A stretch of 64,000 nt of DNA from Isoperla grammatica (lineage: Eukaryota; Arthropoda; Insecta; Plecoptera; Perlodidae). This document shows positions 62,995 to 64,000 of this stretch, piece by piece; positions within the stretch are counted from its first letter, which is position 1, and each line of letters begins with the position of its first letter. The notes beneath the pieces are model-generated. The model did no database searches. It saw only the letters and a list, made by a program, of their open reading frames with translations, and had not been told where the DNA came from. The stretch lies in contig OX246746.1 of NCBI GenBank assembly GCA_945910005.1, forward strand, positions 31,739,659 through 31,803,658, given 5' to 3'. Made by a program: the position numbers and the translations under genes.

Positions 62995-63110
62995 AATGAT
63001 GATGATATTTGGGTTTTACGTCCCATATTTTTGTAACTTTGGCTAATCGAGATGATGAGTGGGTAATATATGAAGATGAAGATGAAAATACGTCATATTT
63101 TAGTTTTTAC
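62995..63110 (-). mobile_element. SINE family B tail, reverse-oriented
   Basis: It reads tttgggttttacgtcccata, tttttgtaactttggctaat, then cgagatgatgagtgggtaat and gaagatgaagatgaaaatac. This is the reverse orientation of the tail in the plus copy at 37905 (ctcgattagcat, gttgtcaaaatatgaaa). The tRNA-like head is not recognisable to its right. Confidence 0.6.
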
Positions 63111-63429
63111 TGCATCAGCACATTAGATTGGTGATTTTCCTAAAGCAAAATTGTAATAGTGTATTTTTTTATTATGAACACACACAGTAGATCACTGATG
63201 ATGTTAAAGCCTTAATAATGTAGAGCCCTATCTATCATTTTACAGCGTCTTAGCTAAAGGAAAATGGCGGTATACATGAAACTATCTCTTGCACACATTT
63301 TAATGTATTTACCATTGTTGAAAATAAGATATTAAAGAGATATTATGTTCGTTTTAACATTGTTTAATTTATGATGAATTAACTGATTATTAATTGACCA
63401 TCTTCATTCAATTAATTTTTGTAGCTTAT

Positions 63430-63765
63430 TGTATCGAAACTCTGACAATTACAAAATGAACAACACGACAGATTATTCTCACGACACGCACAATTTTGTG
63501 GCAAATTTTCCATCATTGCAAGCTTTTTGAAATTCTTCTAGAAGATAATTATTCGGCATTAATGGAACCAGTATTTTGTCTGCTTTCTCAAAGCTAAATA
63601 ATGTTGTCTGAGAAGACGTATCAGAATTATGTTTACCGTTCGTACTATAGTAAGCACGCATGACATTGAGATTTATTGAATCGATAGTAGGTGGTAAATC
63701 GACACTGGCTTTACTGTGGTGCTATTTCCAATGTCTTCGTTCATCCATATAGTCTTCCATGTCGT
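63430..63765 (-). pseudogene. Decayed cysteine-rich (CXC-like) reading frame of repeat-associated type
   Basis: On the minus strand the order is DERRHWK, a TAG, HHSKASVD, LPPTIDSINLNVMRAYY, later ILVPLMPNNYLLEEF and ACNDGKFATKLCV. After a one-base shift near 63490 it continues CACRENNLSCCSFCNC. I recall many uncharacterised arthropod proteins ending this way: a D-E-x-R-x-x-x-(F/Y)-H segment, LPPT-x-(D/S)-(S/A), R-A-x-(Y/H), a (L/V)-x-P-x-(M/L) segment, and then a Cys cluster C-x-C-x(4-6)-C-x(2-3)-C-x-C like tesmin/TSO1 CXC domains. The internal TAG and the frameshift make it a pseudogene or repeat relic. The match is from pattern memory, not a search. Confidence 0.45.
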
Positions 63766-64000
63766 GTTACTTTTCAAAACACGAACTAAGAACTCTTCAG
63801 CATTTAGGATTTCATCCTATGTTAAAGAAGTTCTTCCACAGTTCATTCAATGGGATCTGCTTAAAGAGCAGATGTTTTGTGCCAAACTTGCTAGTGAAAT
63901 CGCAACCTGAGTGTGCAGTGCAGGAAGAATATCGCCCATGTTAAGGCCATATCACATTAGGTTCCGAACTGACAATTGCAATCGTAGATTCGAGCTTACG

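Overview
This is eukaryotic, AT-rich, non-coding DNA, most likely from an invertebrate and probably an arthropod. The organism call is an inference. It rests on tRNA-derived SINEs with an arthropod-like layout, a jockey/CR1-type LINE ending in a GAATT repeat, and a decayed cysteine-rich reading frame of a kind I associate with arthropod repeats. I found no intact protein-coding gene, no true tRNA or rRNA gene and no CRISPR array. Most of the longer open frames lie in tandem arrays whose unit is a multiple of 3 (33 or 45 bp), or alternate between unit lengths, and so stay open by arithmetic.

Ten tandem arrays of unrelated sequence cover about 18.6 kb, or 29 percent of the window. In order they are a GC-rich 64/60-bp array (381-4636), a 50-bp array (5281-5890), a 79-bp array (17566-18987), a 38-bp array (19902-21545), a 61-bp array (30949-32171), a 43-bp array (40805-42645), a 28-bp array (45679-45846), a 143-bp array (47937-48365), a 33-bp array (50288-52887) and a 45-bp array (53685-58078). 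Several show higher-order duplication, and two have no indel at all over 18 and about 97 units.

Between the arrays lie dispersed elements. SINE family A has a tRNA-like head and a cctcagtcac body, with copies near 6.6, 9.9, 10.0, 33.0, 33.2, 37.6 and 58.4 kb. SINE family B has a different tRNA-like head and a ctcatcgtctcgattagc tail, with copies near 7.4, 30.8, 35.4, 38.0 and 63.0 kb. There is a 5'-truncated LINE (11.5-13.6 kb) and several short terminal-inverted-repeat elements (10.9-11.5, 14.3-14.5, 19.2-19.3, 19.6-19.9 and 32.4-32.6 kb). A 265-bp foldback with perfect 55-bp arms sits between two TA microsatellites (33.5-33.8 kb).

The observations I rate highest are these. The 33-bp satellite unit looks like the first part of SINE family A with a short internal deletion, so a SINE promoter head may have become a satellite. 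Every unit of the 64-bp array carries a CRE-type TGACGTCA or a one-base variant, and the array keeps its CpGs, while the 45-bp array differs between units mainly by CpG decay. Three separate loci carry a hairpin followed by GAAAC, resembling part of a hammerhead ribozyme core. The remaining stretches (for example 21.5-29.6, 38.1-40.5, 42.6-45.6 and 58.5-62.5 kb) look like ordinary intergenic or intronic DNA in which I can support nothing.
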